Positions 32,142-40,877 of a stretch of 64,000 bases of DNA are shown one piece after another (position 1 is the stretch's first letter; every line of letters begins with the position of its first letter). The notes beneath the pieces are model-generated. The model was not told the origin of the DNA and did not search any database. It was given only the letters and a program-made list of their open reading frames with translations. A program made the position numbers and the translations under genes. The DNA comes from SIRX01 sp965214475 (GTDB lineage Bacteria > Actinomycetota > Rubrobacteria > Rubrobacterales > Rubrobacteraceae). Location of the stretch: assembly GCA_965214475.1 (NCBI GenBank), contig OZ243953.1:2232001-2296000 (forward strand). The letters are read 5' to 3'.

Positions 32142-33445
32142 CTATGTCGTCGAGCGTGCCGGAGTTCTCCAAGATAAAAGAGGTTGTTACCGGCTGGTCC
32201 GGCGTTCGGCGTTTCCTGCGCGGGGGCGACGAGGGCCGGATCGTACCTGTAGTCATCCCGAAAGATCGGCGACGCTACGGCTGGCTGTTCCTGCTCGGTG
32301 TGGCGGTCTACCTGATCGGGGTCGCCATCTTCGCCGGTAACATCGCCTTTACGGGTCTCGCGCTGGCGGGAGCCGTGTTCTTCATCCTCATCTCCGCGCT
32401 GTGGCTGTGGCGGAGCGCCATTGTGGAGATTGAGCAGGGAACTAACGGTGTGCTTTCGAGCTATGGGAAGATCACCGGTACCCTCTCGCCGGGCCGTCAC
32501 TACCTCTGGTGGCCGTGGCAGAAGGTGGAGTTTGTCGTGGATACGGCGACCGAGATCCCCTACCTGGCACCCGTCGCAGTCTGCCCGACCCAGGAGAACG
32601 TGCCGCTAAAAGCCATCGAATTCTTCCTCAAATTCCGCATTCAGGAACCCATCTCCTTCGTCCGCACCATCGGAGCCTCGAACTTCGATCTGGTGCTCTC
32701 CAGCGCGGTGCAAGACGCCATCCGGCAGCGCAGCCGGCGCGTCCGCACCGAGCGGGCCTACGACCTGCGCGGCGGCGACGTGGGGGACATGCAAGACTAC
32801 CTCAACCGCCAGCTAGAGCGGTACGGTGTCAGCATCCTGGGCGCCAACATCCCGGACGTCCAGCTCCCCGACCAGTACCAGCAACACCTCGCCACCCGCG
32901 AGCGCGTCGCGAAAGAGCTCGCCGCCTACGAGCGGGAGTGGGAGCTCACCCGCAAGCGCCGCATAGACCGCCTGCTCATGGAGATAGAACGCTCCAAAAA
33001 AGAGCGGGACGCCCGCCTCATAGAAGTAAAAGAAGCCCGCAACAAAGCCCGCCAGGACGTCGCCCGGATGCTGGAAGAAAAAGAGACCGAAGCCCAAAGG
33101 GTACGCTTGGAGATAGAGACCCGGGGCCGCGCCACGCTCACCGAAGCCGAAAACGAAGCGACCGCCCTGCAACGCCTCGGCCAGTCCCATCGCGACAACC
33201 GCGCCATGGTCCAGTACGAACTAGCCCTCCGCCGGGTCGAGGTCGGAGAGAAGTTGCTGCAGCAAGCCCCGCGCCCGCTCCTCGTTCGCGGCGAAAGCGG
33301 CGAATCCTCTGCTCTCTCGACGCTACTGTTGGCCCGGATGCTGCCGCAACTCGCAACAGCAGATGGAGCATCAGACAGCCCGCCAGCATCAAAAGTGCGC
33401 GAGGCGCTGAACTTCCGGTCTGATGATGAAGAAGATGGTCAATGA
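32138..33445 (+). CDS. SPFH/Band-7 domain membrane protein B
   Basis: A 435-residue partner of the preceding protein. It has a short polar N-terminus, two membrane helices (about 48-67 and 69-92), and an SPFH domain from VEIEQGTNGVLSSYGKITGT through FLKFRIQEPISFVRTIG. A charged coiled coil (REWELTRKRRIDRLLMEIER and onward, 270-350) follows, then LRRVEVGEKLLQQAPRPLLV and a low-complexity tail. Its start lies inside the last codons of the first gene (ATGA), behind GGAGGAGG. The matched layout points to a co-assembled membrane ring; the cellular role is unknown. Confidence 0.85.
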   Translation: MTMSSSVPEFSKIKEVVTGWSGVRRFLRGGDEGRIVPVVIPKDRRRYGWLFLLGVAVYLIGVAIFAGNIAFTGLALAGAVFFILISALWLWRSAIVEIEQGTNGVLSSYGKITGTLSPGRHYLWWPWQKVEFVVDTATEIPYLAPVAVCPTQENVPLKAIEFFLKFRIQEPISFVRTIGASNFDLVLSSAVQDAIRQRSRRVRTERAYDLRGGDVGDMQDYLNRQLERYGVSILGANIPDVQLPDQYQQHLATRERVAKELAAYEREWELTRKRRIDRLLMEIERSKKERDARLIEVKEARNKARQDVARMLEEKETEAQRVRLEIETRGRATLTEAENEATALQRLGQSHRDNRAMVQYELALRRVEVGEKLLQQAPRPLLVRGESGESSALSTLLLARMLPQLATADGASDSPPASKVREALNFRSDDEEDGQ

Positions 33446-33515
33446 AGAGTATTAGAGGCTGACCGAAGCCCGGCGGGTTACCGTCACCAGGCAACTTTGC
33501 CGCAAATAGCTCGAC

Positions 33516-34118
33516 CTAATAAGGGTCTTCGGATTTTTGCACCAAGGCGCGCTTCGAAAGCTCTTGCGTCCGGGAAACATACTGTTCCGTTGTCCAGCCG
33601 CATTCGATGGTGAGGTGCTCCCAATTGCGGATAGATAGTATGGTCCACAAAAGGTCGGTGGCTTCTTTGAGTGACCATTCTGGATCCAGCATCCCGTCCC
33701 GATCCAACGCCTCGATGATGTTGCGACAGCTCGTGTGTACGGCGCGCATGCGATCCTCCCACGCCGCGGCCGCGGCTTTATCGGCCTCGCGGGCGGCCAA
33801 CAATGCCTTAGCCACCCCGTAAACCTCCGGGACGTAGCTCCCCCAAAACTCGATGTACGTCTTTAGTTTATCTACCCCACTAGTTGCCGCCCGGTAATTC
33901 CGCAAACGTTCGCCGAGCCCCCGAACCTCGTCCACATAACGAGCCGTAGCAACCAGCAGTTCCGCCCGTGAATCGAAGTGAAGGTATACCGCCTGCCGCG
34001 AGACCCCCGCAGCCTTGGCAACGTCGCTCATGCGCACACCCTGCCCGTGGCGCTCCTCCATCAGCCGCCACGTAGCTTCGAGAATGCGCGGCCGGGTCTC
34101 CAACTCTATACTTGACAT
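33516..34118 (-). CDS. TetR-family transcriptional regulator
   Basis: A 200-residue regulator with the TetR helix-turn-helix MSDVAKAAGVSRQAVYLHFD at residues 29-48 and a helical ligand-binding domain. It is divergent from an NAD(P)-binding protein gene, the usual arrangement for a repressor and its target. No ribosome site precedes ATG 34118; a -10-like TATACT lies only 6-7 bases upstream, so the mRNA is probably leaderless. Confidence 0.9.
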   Translation of the reverse strand: MSSIELETRPRILEATWRLMEERHGQGVRMSDVAKAAGVSRQAVYLHFDSRAELLVATARYVDEVRGLGERLRNYRAATSGVDKLKTYIEFWGSYVPEVYGVAKALLAAREADKAAAAAWEDRMRAVHTSCRNIIEALDRDGMLDPEWSLKEATDLLWTILSIRNWEHLTIECGWTTEQYVSRTQELSKRALVQKSEDPY

Positions 34119-34158
34119 AGAGTAAAGTATAGAGTAACCTTACGTCATGTCAATTGAC
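34116..34158. promoter_or_regulatory. Divergent promoter region with palindrome and direct repeats
   Basis: A perfect 12-bp palindrome TGTCAATTGACA (34147-34158) holds back-to-back TTGACA -35 elements for both directions. For the tetR side, TTGACA is followed after 16 bp by TATACT (34125-34130). Two copies of ATAGAGTAA (34116-34124, 34128-34136) lie 12 bp apart over the tetR start. These are good candidates for the TetR operator. Confidence 0.6.
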
Positions 34159-34188
34159 ACTGTGTAAAGTAGGTGAAAGGATGAGAAG

Positions 34189-34812
34189 ATGAAGGTACTT
34201 GTTTTCGGGTCTACGGGCGGCATGGGGCGTCAGCTCGTCGAGCTGGCTCTCGCGCAGGGGCACGATGTTACGGCGTTTGCGCGTGATCCAGCAAAGCTCG
34301 ACGTGGAGTATTCGGGTCTTGAGGTCGTTCAGGGAGATGTGATGGAGCTTTCGTCGGTGGAGAAGGCCGTACAATGTCAGGAGGCAGTTTTATGTTCGCT
34401 CGGGGCGGGTAGGAAGGGCACGGTTCGGGCGGAGGGAACACGGAACATTATTTTTGCCATGGAGAAGGCTGGTGTGCAGCGTCTGATCTGCCAGACAACC
34501 CTCGGGGTCGGAGATAGCCAGGATAATCTGAACTTCTTCTGGAAGTACGTAATGTTCGGGGGTCTGCTACGCCCGGCGTACGCAGATCATGTCCTCCAAG
34601 AGAACTACGTCAGGGAAAGCCAACTCGATTGGACTATCGTTCGTCCTGCCGCCTTCACAGACGGAGAACGCACCGGCGAGTATCAGCACGGCTTTCCGGC
34701 CACCGATAAGTCGATCAAACTAGAGATTTCCCGCGCCGACGTCGCCGACTTCATGTTGAAGCAGTTGACGGACGACACATACTTGCACGCAAGCCCGGGC
34801 ATGTCGTATTGA
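34189..34812 (+). CDS. NAD(P)-binding atypical SDR protein (NmrA/BVR-B-like)
   Basis: A 207-residue Rossmann protein. The N-terminal nucleotide motif is VFGSTGGMGRQLVELALAQG, followed by QGDVMELSSVEKAV, and the segment DWTIVRPAAFTDGERTGEY. This is typical of NAD(P)H-binding proteins related to NmrA and biliverdin reductase B. The active-site Tyr-x3-Lys of classical SDRs is absent. It is probably controlled by the divergent TetR. Substrate unknown. Confidence 0.85.
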   Translation: MKVLVFGSTGGMGRQLVELALAQGHDVTAFARDPAKLDVEYSGLEVVQGDVMELSSVEKAVQCQEAVLCSLGAGRKGTVRAEGTRNIIFAMEKAGVQRLICQTTLGVGDSQDNLNFFWKYVMFGGLLRPAYADHVLQENYVRESQLDWTIVRPAAFTDGERTGEYQHGFPATDKSIKLEISRADVADFMLKQLTDDTYLHASPGMSY

Positions 34813-34875
34813 ATCGAACAGGGGCTTTATGGGCCTCACCAACTAATGGGGCGTATCATTCAACCGCTTCACGCT

Positions 34876-35838
34876 TCATCCGAAATTTGGGACTACTTCC
34901 TCCGCGAAACGCTCGACGGGCGTAGGATCGTAGGCGACGCCGGGCATGTAGATGATGAAGTATTCGACCCCGGCCTCGACTTTAGGTTGCAAAGCCTCCA
35001 AGACCTGATTCGGTGTCCCGACGATGAATTCCTTGCTGTACTCCTCGTAGCTGCGGCCCATACGGGCCTGCTCGGTTGCTTTCTCCGGGTCTTCGCCTTC
35101 GTTTACCAGGTAGACGTTGACGGAGGTGGAGCGTGTGATCTCCTCGTAGTCCCGGCCCACATCCTCGCAGTGGCCGCGCAACACGTCGAACTTGTGCTTT
35201 AGTGTCTCTACGTCGCCGCCGACGTTGCAGGCGTCGCCCCACTTGGCGACGAGCTTGAGGGTGACTTTCTCTCCGCCGCCCCCGATCCAGAGTGGTGGGT
35301 GCGTATCGCCAGCACCCTTGGGCTCGTTTATGGGTTTGTCTACCGAGTAGAACTTGCCGTCGAAGGTTACGTCGTCTTCGGTCCACATGCGATGGACGAT
35401 CTCGCACGCCTCTTTGAATGCCCGCATCCGCTCGGGGACTTTGGGGAAACCGTAGCCGTAAGCCTTCCACTCGTGCTCGTACCAACCTGCGCCGAGGCCG
35501 CAGATGAGCCGCCCGTTGCTCATGGCGTCCACGGTTGAGGCCATCTTAGCCAGGAGGGTCGGGTTACGGTAGCCGTTGCAGGTGACCATCTGGCCGACTT
35601 TTACATTCTGTATGTCGCGGACGAGCGCGGCGGTCGAGGTCCAGCACTCGAAGACGGTTTCCTTCTCCGGTGTCGGGACGGTGTGGAAGTGGTCGTAGAG
35701 CCAGACCGAGTCGTAAGCCCCGGTCGCGTCGGCTACTTTCGCCACCCGGGTCATCGCTTCGTACTGCTCCACCGGGTTCTTTATCTCGACTAGGTCCATC
35801 CGCCAGCCCTGCGGGACGAAGACACCGAAATCTACCAT
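34876..35838 (-). CDS. LLM-class F420-dependent oxidoreductase (TIGR03560-like)
   Basis: A 320-residue luciferase-like TIM-barrel enzyme. Evidence: VDFGVFVPQGWRMDLVEI, YDSVWLYDHFHTVPTPE, VTCNGYRNPTLLAKMASTVD, RLICGLGAGWYEHEWKAYGY and PPLWIGGGGEKVTLKLVAKW. The subfamily is assigned to coenzyme F420 rather than FMN by homology. Its start lies about 40 bp after the Gfo/Idh/MocA gene on the same strand, so the two may be co-transcribed. Substrate unknown. Confidence 0.9.
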   Translation of the reverse strand: MVDFGVFVPQGWRMDLVEIKNPVEQYEAMTRVAKVADATGAYDSVWLYDHFHTVPTPEKETVFECWTSTAALVRDIQNVKVGQMVTCNGYRNPTLLAKMASTVDAMSNGRLICGLGAGWYEHEWKAYGYGFPKVPERMRAFKEACEIVHRMWTEDDVTFDGKFYSVDKPINEPKGAGDTHPPLWIGGGGEKVTLKLVAKWGDACNVGGDVETLKHKFDVLRGHCEDVGRDYEEITRSTSVNVYLVNEGEDPEKATEQARMGRSYEEYSKEFIVGTPNQVLEALQPKVEAGVEYFIIYMPGVAYDPTPVERFAEEVVPNFG

Positions 35839-35877
35839 CTGCCCGTAACCTCCCGTTGTTGATTGATGGGGACCATC

Positions 35878-37038
35878 TTACCCGCGCCAGCGGGCGTCGA
35901 GCCACTTTCTGTCGCTCTGACTGCTCTCTACGACCTTCTCTATGAAATACACGCCTCTTGCTCCGTCGTAGATGGTGGGGAAGTTGGCTGAAGCACCGGT
36001 CGCATCTCCGCCTCCACCAGCGTTTCTAATGGCGGCGGCTACGTCGGAATAGACGTTGGCGAAAGCTTCTATGAACCCTTCGGGATGGCCGGGAGGAACG
36101 CGGGTTGCCGCCTGAGATTCTTCGCAGAGATAATCGTTTCCCCTTTTGAAGACTTGCTCGGGAGCCTCAGACGGCTTGAAGCGCAGGTAGTTTGGTTTCT
36201 CCTGGCGCCACTCCAGGCCCGCTTCGGTCCCGTAGATGCGGAGGTTGAAGTTGTTTTCTTCTCCCACGGAGACTTGCGAGGCGATGAGCACGCCTTTTGC
36301 TCCGCCTTCGTACTGGATCAGGAGGTTGCCGTCGTCATCGAGCTGGCGGCCGGGCACGAAGGCGGTGAGGTCGGCGCAGATCTCGGAGATCTCCAGTCCC
36401 GTGACTGTCGCTACCAGATTCTCAGCGTGGGAGCCGATGTCTCCCATAGCACCCGCTATCCCGGAACGCTCCGGGTCGGTGCGCCACTCGGCCTGCTTCA
36501 CTTCCGATTCTTCCAGCTTGGTTGCCAACCAGTCCTGGCTATACTCGACGATAACTTTGCGGATCCTTCCTAGATCCCCCCGCCGCACCATGTGCCGCGC
36601 CTGTTTGACCATCGGATAGCCAGTGTATGGGTATGTAACCGCGAAGATGACGCCGCTTTTCTCCACGGTCTCGATGAGCTGTTCGGCCTGAACAGAAGAA
36701 AGTACCATCGGCTTGTCGCACACGACGTTCATGCCAGCTTCGGAGAAAGTCCGGACAACCGGAAAATGAAGGTGATTGGGCGTCACCACGCTGACGAAGT
36801 CCACCCGCTCCTCTTCGGAGAGAGATAGCTCCCCTTCCAACATGTGCTCCCAAGAGCCGTAGTTGCGATCGTTGGAGAGGCCCAACGCTTGCCCGGAGGC
36901 GAGGGATTTCTCCTCGGTAGAAGACAAGGCCCCGGCGACGAACTCTATTTGCCCGTCCATCAGCGCGCCGCTTCGGTGTACGGCCCCGATAAATGAGTCA
37001 GAGCCGCCGCCGACCATGCCCATCTTGAGCTTTTTCAC
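35878..37038 (-). CDS. Gfo/Idh/MocA-family oxidoreductase
   Basis: A 386-residue NAD(P)-dependent sugar or inositol dehydrogenase-type enzyme. The Rossmann motif is MGMVGGGSDSFIGAVHR, the EKP-type active-site motif is VVCDKPMVLSSVQAEQL, and the second-domain signature is GAMGDIGSHAENLVATVTG. The substrate is probably a sugar, inositol or derivative. It lies 26 bp beyond the SSS-type solute symporter on the same strand, so uptake and oxidation of one compound is a reasonable inference. Confidence 0.9.
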   Translation of the reverse strand: MKKLKMGMVGGGSDSFIGAVHRSGALMDGQIEFVAGALSSTEEKSLASGQALGLSNDRNYGSWEHMLEGELSLSEEERVDFVSVVTPNHLHFPVVRTFSEAGMNVVCDKPMVLSSVQAEQLIETVEKSGVIFAVTYPYTGYPMVKQARHMVRRGDLGRIRKVIVEYSQDWLATKLEESEVKQAEWRTDPERSGIAGAMGDIGSHAENLVATVTGLEISEICADLTAFVPGRQLDDDGNLLIQYEGGAKGVLIASQVSVGEENNFNLRIYGTEAGLEWRQEKPNYLRFKPSEAPEQVFKRGNDYLCEESQAATRVPPGHPEGFIEAFANVYSDVAAAIRNAGGGGDATGASANFPTIYDGARGVYFIEKVVESSQSDRKWLDARWRG

Positions 37039-37063
37039 GTCAGTGGGACCTCCGAGTTCTGGT

Positions 37064-38653
37064 CTACCGGAAGATGAACACGACGATCAGGGCCGAGATG
37101 AGCAAAGCTACCGCCCAGAAGCGGTAGTTCTGGATGAGAGGCTTGCCGCGCAGCTCCTCTGTATCCCGGCGCCAGTATGCCGGCCGCCAGGTCAGGTCCT
37201 CTACTTGCTCTCTATCGGGCACCTCGGTGAGCAGGCTAATGCCTATTAGCACTACCAGGCTGAGGACGAAGGAGATGGCTGCGGCGTAGAGGAACTGGAT
37301 GCTAAAGACCTCCATTACCTCGTTGAGGATAAAGAACACCGCGCCGAGGGGTATGATCGTCGCCAGCGTACAGAAGGCGCCGTGCCGGTTGACCCGGGTC
37401 CATATGATGCCCACCAGGAACACGGCGACAACCGGGGACGTCACGTAGGAGTACGCCGACTGCAGGTAGCTAAAGAGCGTCTCGAAGCGCGCGATCTGGG
37501 GTGCCCAGATGATGGCGACCAGCATGGCCCCGATCGTCGCGACGCGCCCAATCTGCACCAGCGCCTGCTGGCTCGTCTCCGGTCGGAACCTCTGGACGAA
37601 GTCCATCGTAACCAGGGTCGAGGCCGAGTTGAGGATAGAGTCAACCGTCGAGGTGATCGCCGCCACCAGCGCCGCCAGAACGACCCCTCGCACGCCGATC
37701 GGCAAAAGGTCGAACGCGAGCGTGGGAAATACCTGGTTGGGGTCGTCTATGTTGGGGTAAATCGTGATCGCGAACGCCCCTGGCAGAACCATGATGAAGA
37801 GAATCGGAATCTTCAAAAATCCACAGAATATGGCGCCCCAACGGCCGTGGTCGAGGGTCCGGGCTCCCAGGGTTCGCTGTACGATGAACTGGTTCGTGGC
37901 CCAGTAGTAGAACCCAATAATTACGAGGCCGGTAAACAAGCCCGGCCACGGCAACTGGTCGTCGCTGATCGGTTGTATGAGGCTAAAGTGGTCGGCGGGG
38001 GTTTGCTGCTTGACGGCGTTCCAGGAAGGAATCTCTCGGAGGGTCAGGAAGAACACCGCGGCCCCACCGATGTAGAGAACTACGGTCTGGATGGAGTCAC
38101 TAATTACCACCGCCCCGAGTCCGCCGATGACCGTATAGAAACCGGCCAGAAGCGCCAGCCCGAGTACGGAGACCCACAACGGGATGGCCGGGAATACGAC
38201 CTGGATGACCACGGCGCCGGCGAACAGGGCGGCGGCCATGTCGATAAACATGTTGGCGAAGAGGGTAAAGCCCGAGAAAGCCATCCGGCTCCGCACGTCG
38301 AAGCGTTTTTCGAGGAACTCGGGCATCGTGAATACCTGGCTCCTGAGATAAAAGGGGAGTATGAAGAATATGAAGATGACCAGGACGACGATCGCCATCC
38401 ACTCGTAGTTGAAGACGGCTATGCCCTGGTTGTATCCGGCCGCTGCCAGCCCGACAAAGTGCGAGCCCGACATGTTCGAGGCGAAGAGTGAAAAGCCGAT
38501 CAGGGGCCAGATAAAGTTTCTGGAGCCGAGGAAGTATCCCTCCGAGTCGTCGCTCGTCTTGGGGTTGAGGATAAGCGGGATGATCCGGCTGAGGATCAGG
38601 TAGACAACGAGTATTCCTATATCAATGCCGGTAATGTCGAACTGTTGTGACAC
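37064..38653 (-). CDS. Sodium:solute symporter (SSS family, SGLT-like)
   Basis: A 529-residue transporter with about 14 membrane helices. SSS hallmarks are YFLGSRNFIWPLIGFSLFAS, SNMSGSHFVGLAAAGYNQG, GFYTVIGGLGAVVISDSIQT and the TM8 sodium-site region ALVAAITSTVDSILNSASTL. It most resembles sugar or inositol symporters. GTG 38653 is chosen because GGGGAGGAG lies six bases upstream. With the downstream oxidoreductase it likely forms a sugar/polyol utilisation unit. Confidence 0.92.
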   Translation of the reverse strand: MSQQFDITGIDIGILVVYLILSRIIPLILNPKTSDDSEGYFLGSRNFIWPLIGFSLFASNMSGSHFVGLAAAGYNQGIAVFNYEWMAIVVLVIFIFFILPFYLRSQVFTMPEFLEKRFDVRSRMAFSGFTLFANMFIDMAAALFAGAVVIQVVFPAIPLWVSVLGLALLAGFYTVIGGLGAVVISDSIQTVVLYIGGAAVFFLTLREIPSWNAVKQQTPADHFSLIQPISDDQLPWPGLFTGLVIIGFYYWATNQFIVQRTLGARTLDHGRWGAIFCGFLKIPILFIMVLPGAFAITIYPNIDDPNQVFPTLAFDLLPIGVRGVVLAALVAAITSTVDSILNSASTLVTMDFVQRFRPETSQQALVQIGRVATIGAMLVAIIWAPQIARFETLFSYLQSAYSYVTSPVVAVFLVGIIWTRVNRHGAFCTLATIIPLGAVFFILNEVMEVFSIQFLYAAAISFVLSLVVLIGISLLTEVPDREQVEDLTWRPAYWRRDTEELRGKPLIQNYRFWAVALLISALIVVFIFR

Positions 38654-38719
38654 GTCACTCCTCCCCAAACTCGCGGACTCGCGCCAACGAGAGCGACAAG
38701 CCTCACCCTATCCTCTGCA

Positions 38720-38749
38720 GCACGAATAGGGACCCCTCCCCATTCGTGC
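38720..38749. repeat. Inverted repeat/hairpin between lipoprotein and symporter genes
   Basis: GCACGAAT (38720-38727) and ATTCGTGC (38742-38749) form an 8-bp stem. An inner GGGA-TCCC pair extends it. It could be an operator or a leader hairpin for the symporter transcript. No T-run follows. Confidence 0.45.
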
Positions 38750-38788
38750 CGGCATAGTAGCAAGCCCTGTCGGGCCTGTAAACTGGAT

Positions 38789-40234
38789 CTAAGACCAGAT
38801 CCTCAACACGCCGTCTTCTCGGCCCGCTGCGATCTGGGCGCGGCCTTCGGAGTCTGTTGCAGAGGCCAGATTGGTGACTATGGTTCCGTCTGCCGGGAGG
38901 GTCCAGGCAACCTCGGAACCATCTTGCGTGCGGCGAATAGCGCCGAGTTCGGTGTAGGCATCGTTCGGGACGAGGAGTTCCCAGCGGCCGTCACCGTCGA
39001 GGTCCCCGGCGCGGACGGTGTCCATGTTGCGGGTATAGATGCGGTGAGAGGTGTAACCAGTTTGGGTGGCTACGATGTTCAGGGAGCCGTTTTCGAGGTC
39101 GGGTTCGTAGAACTCGATGGTTCCGCCGATGTGGGGGGTGAGGGTGTCTACCAGTTCGATCTCCCCGTTCGGGCCGAAGGGGCCGGCGGCGATCAGGTGT
39201 CGCCACTTGTTCGGCTCCCCGATATACGGCCCCGCCGCCACCAGGCTGCCGTCCAGACCGTAGACCGACACGCGCGTAGCCAACTCCGGTGTACTCTCCG
39301 TGACGGCTAATAGTTCCCCGTCTGCCCCGGAAACCTCGAACCAAAGTGGCGCGACCTGCTCGAAGACCCCGCCGGATGCGGGAAAGATGGTTCCGGCTTC
39401 CAGGTTTTCTTCTTCGCCGGGTCGGAGCAGCGTCATGCTGTCGGCCTCGATGGCATCGCCCAGGACGCCGTGATCGTAGCGTTCAGTGGGCGCGGAGAGA
39501 AAGGCCAGAGTACCACCCGCACCCCGCACGAATCGGGTGTCCGGCAGTGCCGTGATCCCTGTTTCTCCTATTCCTACGGAGTCACTTTCGCTAACCTCTT
39601 CGAACACCGGCCCGCCAGCTTCTACACCAAGTTGTTCTTTTCCTCCATCCGGCGAGACGGGCACGGGATGGGTGAGTTTCGAGGCTGCCTCATTGCGAGA
39701 CGTGACGAGCTCAAGAGAGCCATCTTGAACCTTTACCAGAGGTGGCTGTCCGGGCGCGAAACGGTCGGGGGAGATGGGCATTGATTCCGTCTCTCCCTCG
39801 TCGTTGAGTCGAAAAGCCTGCACCCCACCATCTTCGAGGGTTGCGATCCAGGCAGTGTCGTCCCTCAGCGGCACGCCGACGATCCAGGTGGGCACGCCGT
39901 CGAGTTGTACGTCAACCGGTTCCGACTTGGAAAGCCTGCCGGTCCCCTCCACGACGTGACTCCCGGATGCCTGACCGTAGGTGTAGCCGTATTGAGGCTC
40001 GGATGTCCGTCCCGACGGCGCGGTGTCTTCCCGAGGTTCACCTGTTGTAGAGGCCGTAGATTCACGGGTAGTTTCAGGTCCAGAGACTGCGGTGGCCGGG
40101 GCTTGGAGCGTCGTCTCAGGGACGGCCTGGGCTCCGTTTGTCGTCGGCTGCGCGGTTTCGCCGGTGCCCTGCCGGTCTCCTCCACAGCCGGTTAGAAACA
40201 GGGCCATAAGCAGAAGTACCCAGAGCTTCTTCAA
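38789..40234 (-). CDS. Secreted lipoprotein, beta-propeller-like, unknown function
   Basis: A 481-residue lipoprotein. The signal peptide ends in the lipobox LTGC with the lipidated Cys17. A Thr/Ala/Pro-rich linker spans about 20-95. The remainder is beta-rich with RAGDLDGDGRWELLVPNDAY, an FG-GAP-type calcium-binding motif, and QIAAGREDGVLRIWS at the end, which suggests a propeller. No family is firmly recognised. It starts two bases after the PduO stop, so it is in an operon with the adenosyltransferase. Confidence 0.75.
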   Translation of the reverse strand: MKKLWVLLLMALFLTGCGGDRQGTGETAQPTTNGAQAVPETTLQAPATAVSGPETTRESTASTTGEPREDTAPSGRTSEPQYGYTYGQASGSHVVEGTGRLSKSEPVDVQLDGVPTWIVGVPLRDDTAWIATLEDGGVQAFRLNDEGETESMPISPDRFAPGQPPLVKVQDGSLELVTSRNEAASKLTHPVPVSPDGGKEQLGVEAGGPVFEEVSESDSVGIGETGITALPDTRFVRGAGGTLAFLSAPTERYDHGVLGDAIEADSMTLLRPGEEENLEAGTIFPASGGVFEQVAPLWFEVSGADGELLAVTESTPELATRVSVYGLDGSLVAAGPYIGEPNKWRHLIAAGPFGPNGEIELVDTLTPHIGGTIEFYEPDLENGSLNIVATQTGYTSHRIYTRNMDTVRAGDLDGDGRWELLVPNDAYTELGAIRRTQDGSEVAWTLPADGTIVTNLASATDSEGRAQIAAGREDGVLRIWS

Positions 40235-40236
40235 GC

Positions 40237-40767
40237 TTACGATCCTTTGGAGAATTGGTTATGGCCGTCGGCGTTGCGAGCCAGGATGAAAAGCAGATCG
40301 GAGAGGCGGTTGACGGTGCGGATTGCGTAGGGGTGCTCGTCGGAGTACCCGGCGGCGACCAGGCTCCGCTCCGCGCGGCGCACGACGGAGCGGGACACAT
40401 CCAATAGCGCCCCGAGCCGGCTCTCACCGGGGATGACGAACTCGTTGGGGAGCTTTGTGCGGTCGCGCCACTCTTTGAAGGTTTTCTCCACGAACTCCAG
40501 GTCTTTCTCGCCGACGAAGTTATCTTCTTTGGGCATCGCCACATCGCCCATGATGCGGTAGAGGAGCCGCTGGGCTTCTATGAGGATTTCGCCGAACTCT
40601 CCCTCTTTGGTTTCGGCGCGGGCCAGGCCGAGGAAAGAGCTTGCTTCGTCTACATCGCCCAGGACTGTTATGCGGAGGTCATCCTTTGGCATCCGGCCCG
40701 ACCCTAGCAAAGTAGTCGTGCCATCGTCGCCGCGACCGGTCGAGACCGGCGGGTTGCTCTCGCTCAT
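40237..40767 (-). CDS. pduO: Cob(I)yrinic acid a,c-diamide adenosyltransferase, PduO type
   Basis: A 176-residue ATP:corrinoid adenosyltransferase that makes the adenosylcobalamin upper ligand. Family features are DDGTTTLLGSGRMPKDDLRI near the N-terminus, VLGDVDEASSFLGLARAE, FVIPGESRLGALLDVSRSVV and the ATP-binding RRAERSL, and NRLSDLLFILAR. ATG 40767 follows AAAAGAGGAGC. Cobalamin would also be needed by QueG. It is upstream of the lipoprotein gene with a 2-bp gap. Confidence 0.93.
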   Translation of the reverse strand: MSESNPPVSTGRGDDGTTTLLGSGRMPKDDLRITVLGDVDEASSFLGLARAETKEGEFGEILIEAQRLLYRIMGDVAMPKEDNFVGEKDLEFVEKTFKEWRDRTKLPNEFVIPGESRLGALLDVSRSVVRRAERSLVAAGYSDEHPYAIRTVNRLSDLLFILARNADGHNQFSKGS

Positions 40768-40877
40768 GCAAGCTCCTCTTTTAGATAACGGATGTAACCC
40801 CCGGAAGGTATCGTGGAACACTCGGCGGCGCAACCTTACACGCCTCCCTGCAGTCTCTGGGTTAGAATCTGGAGGTT

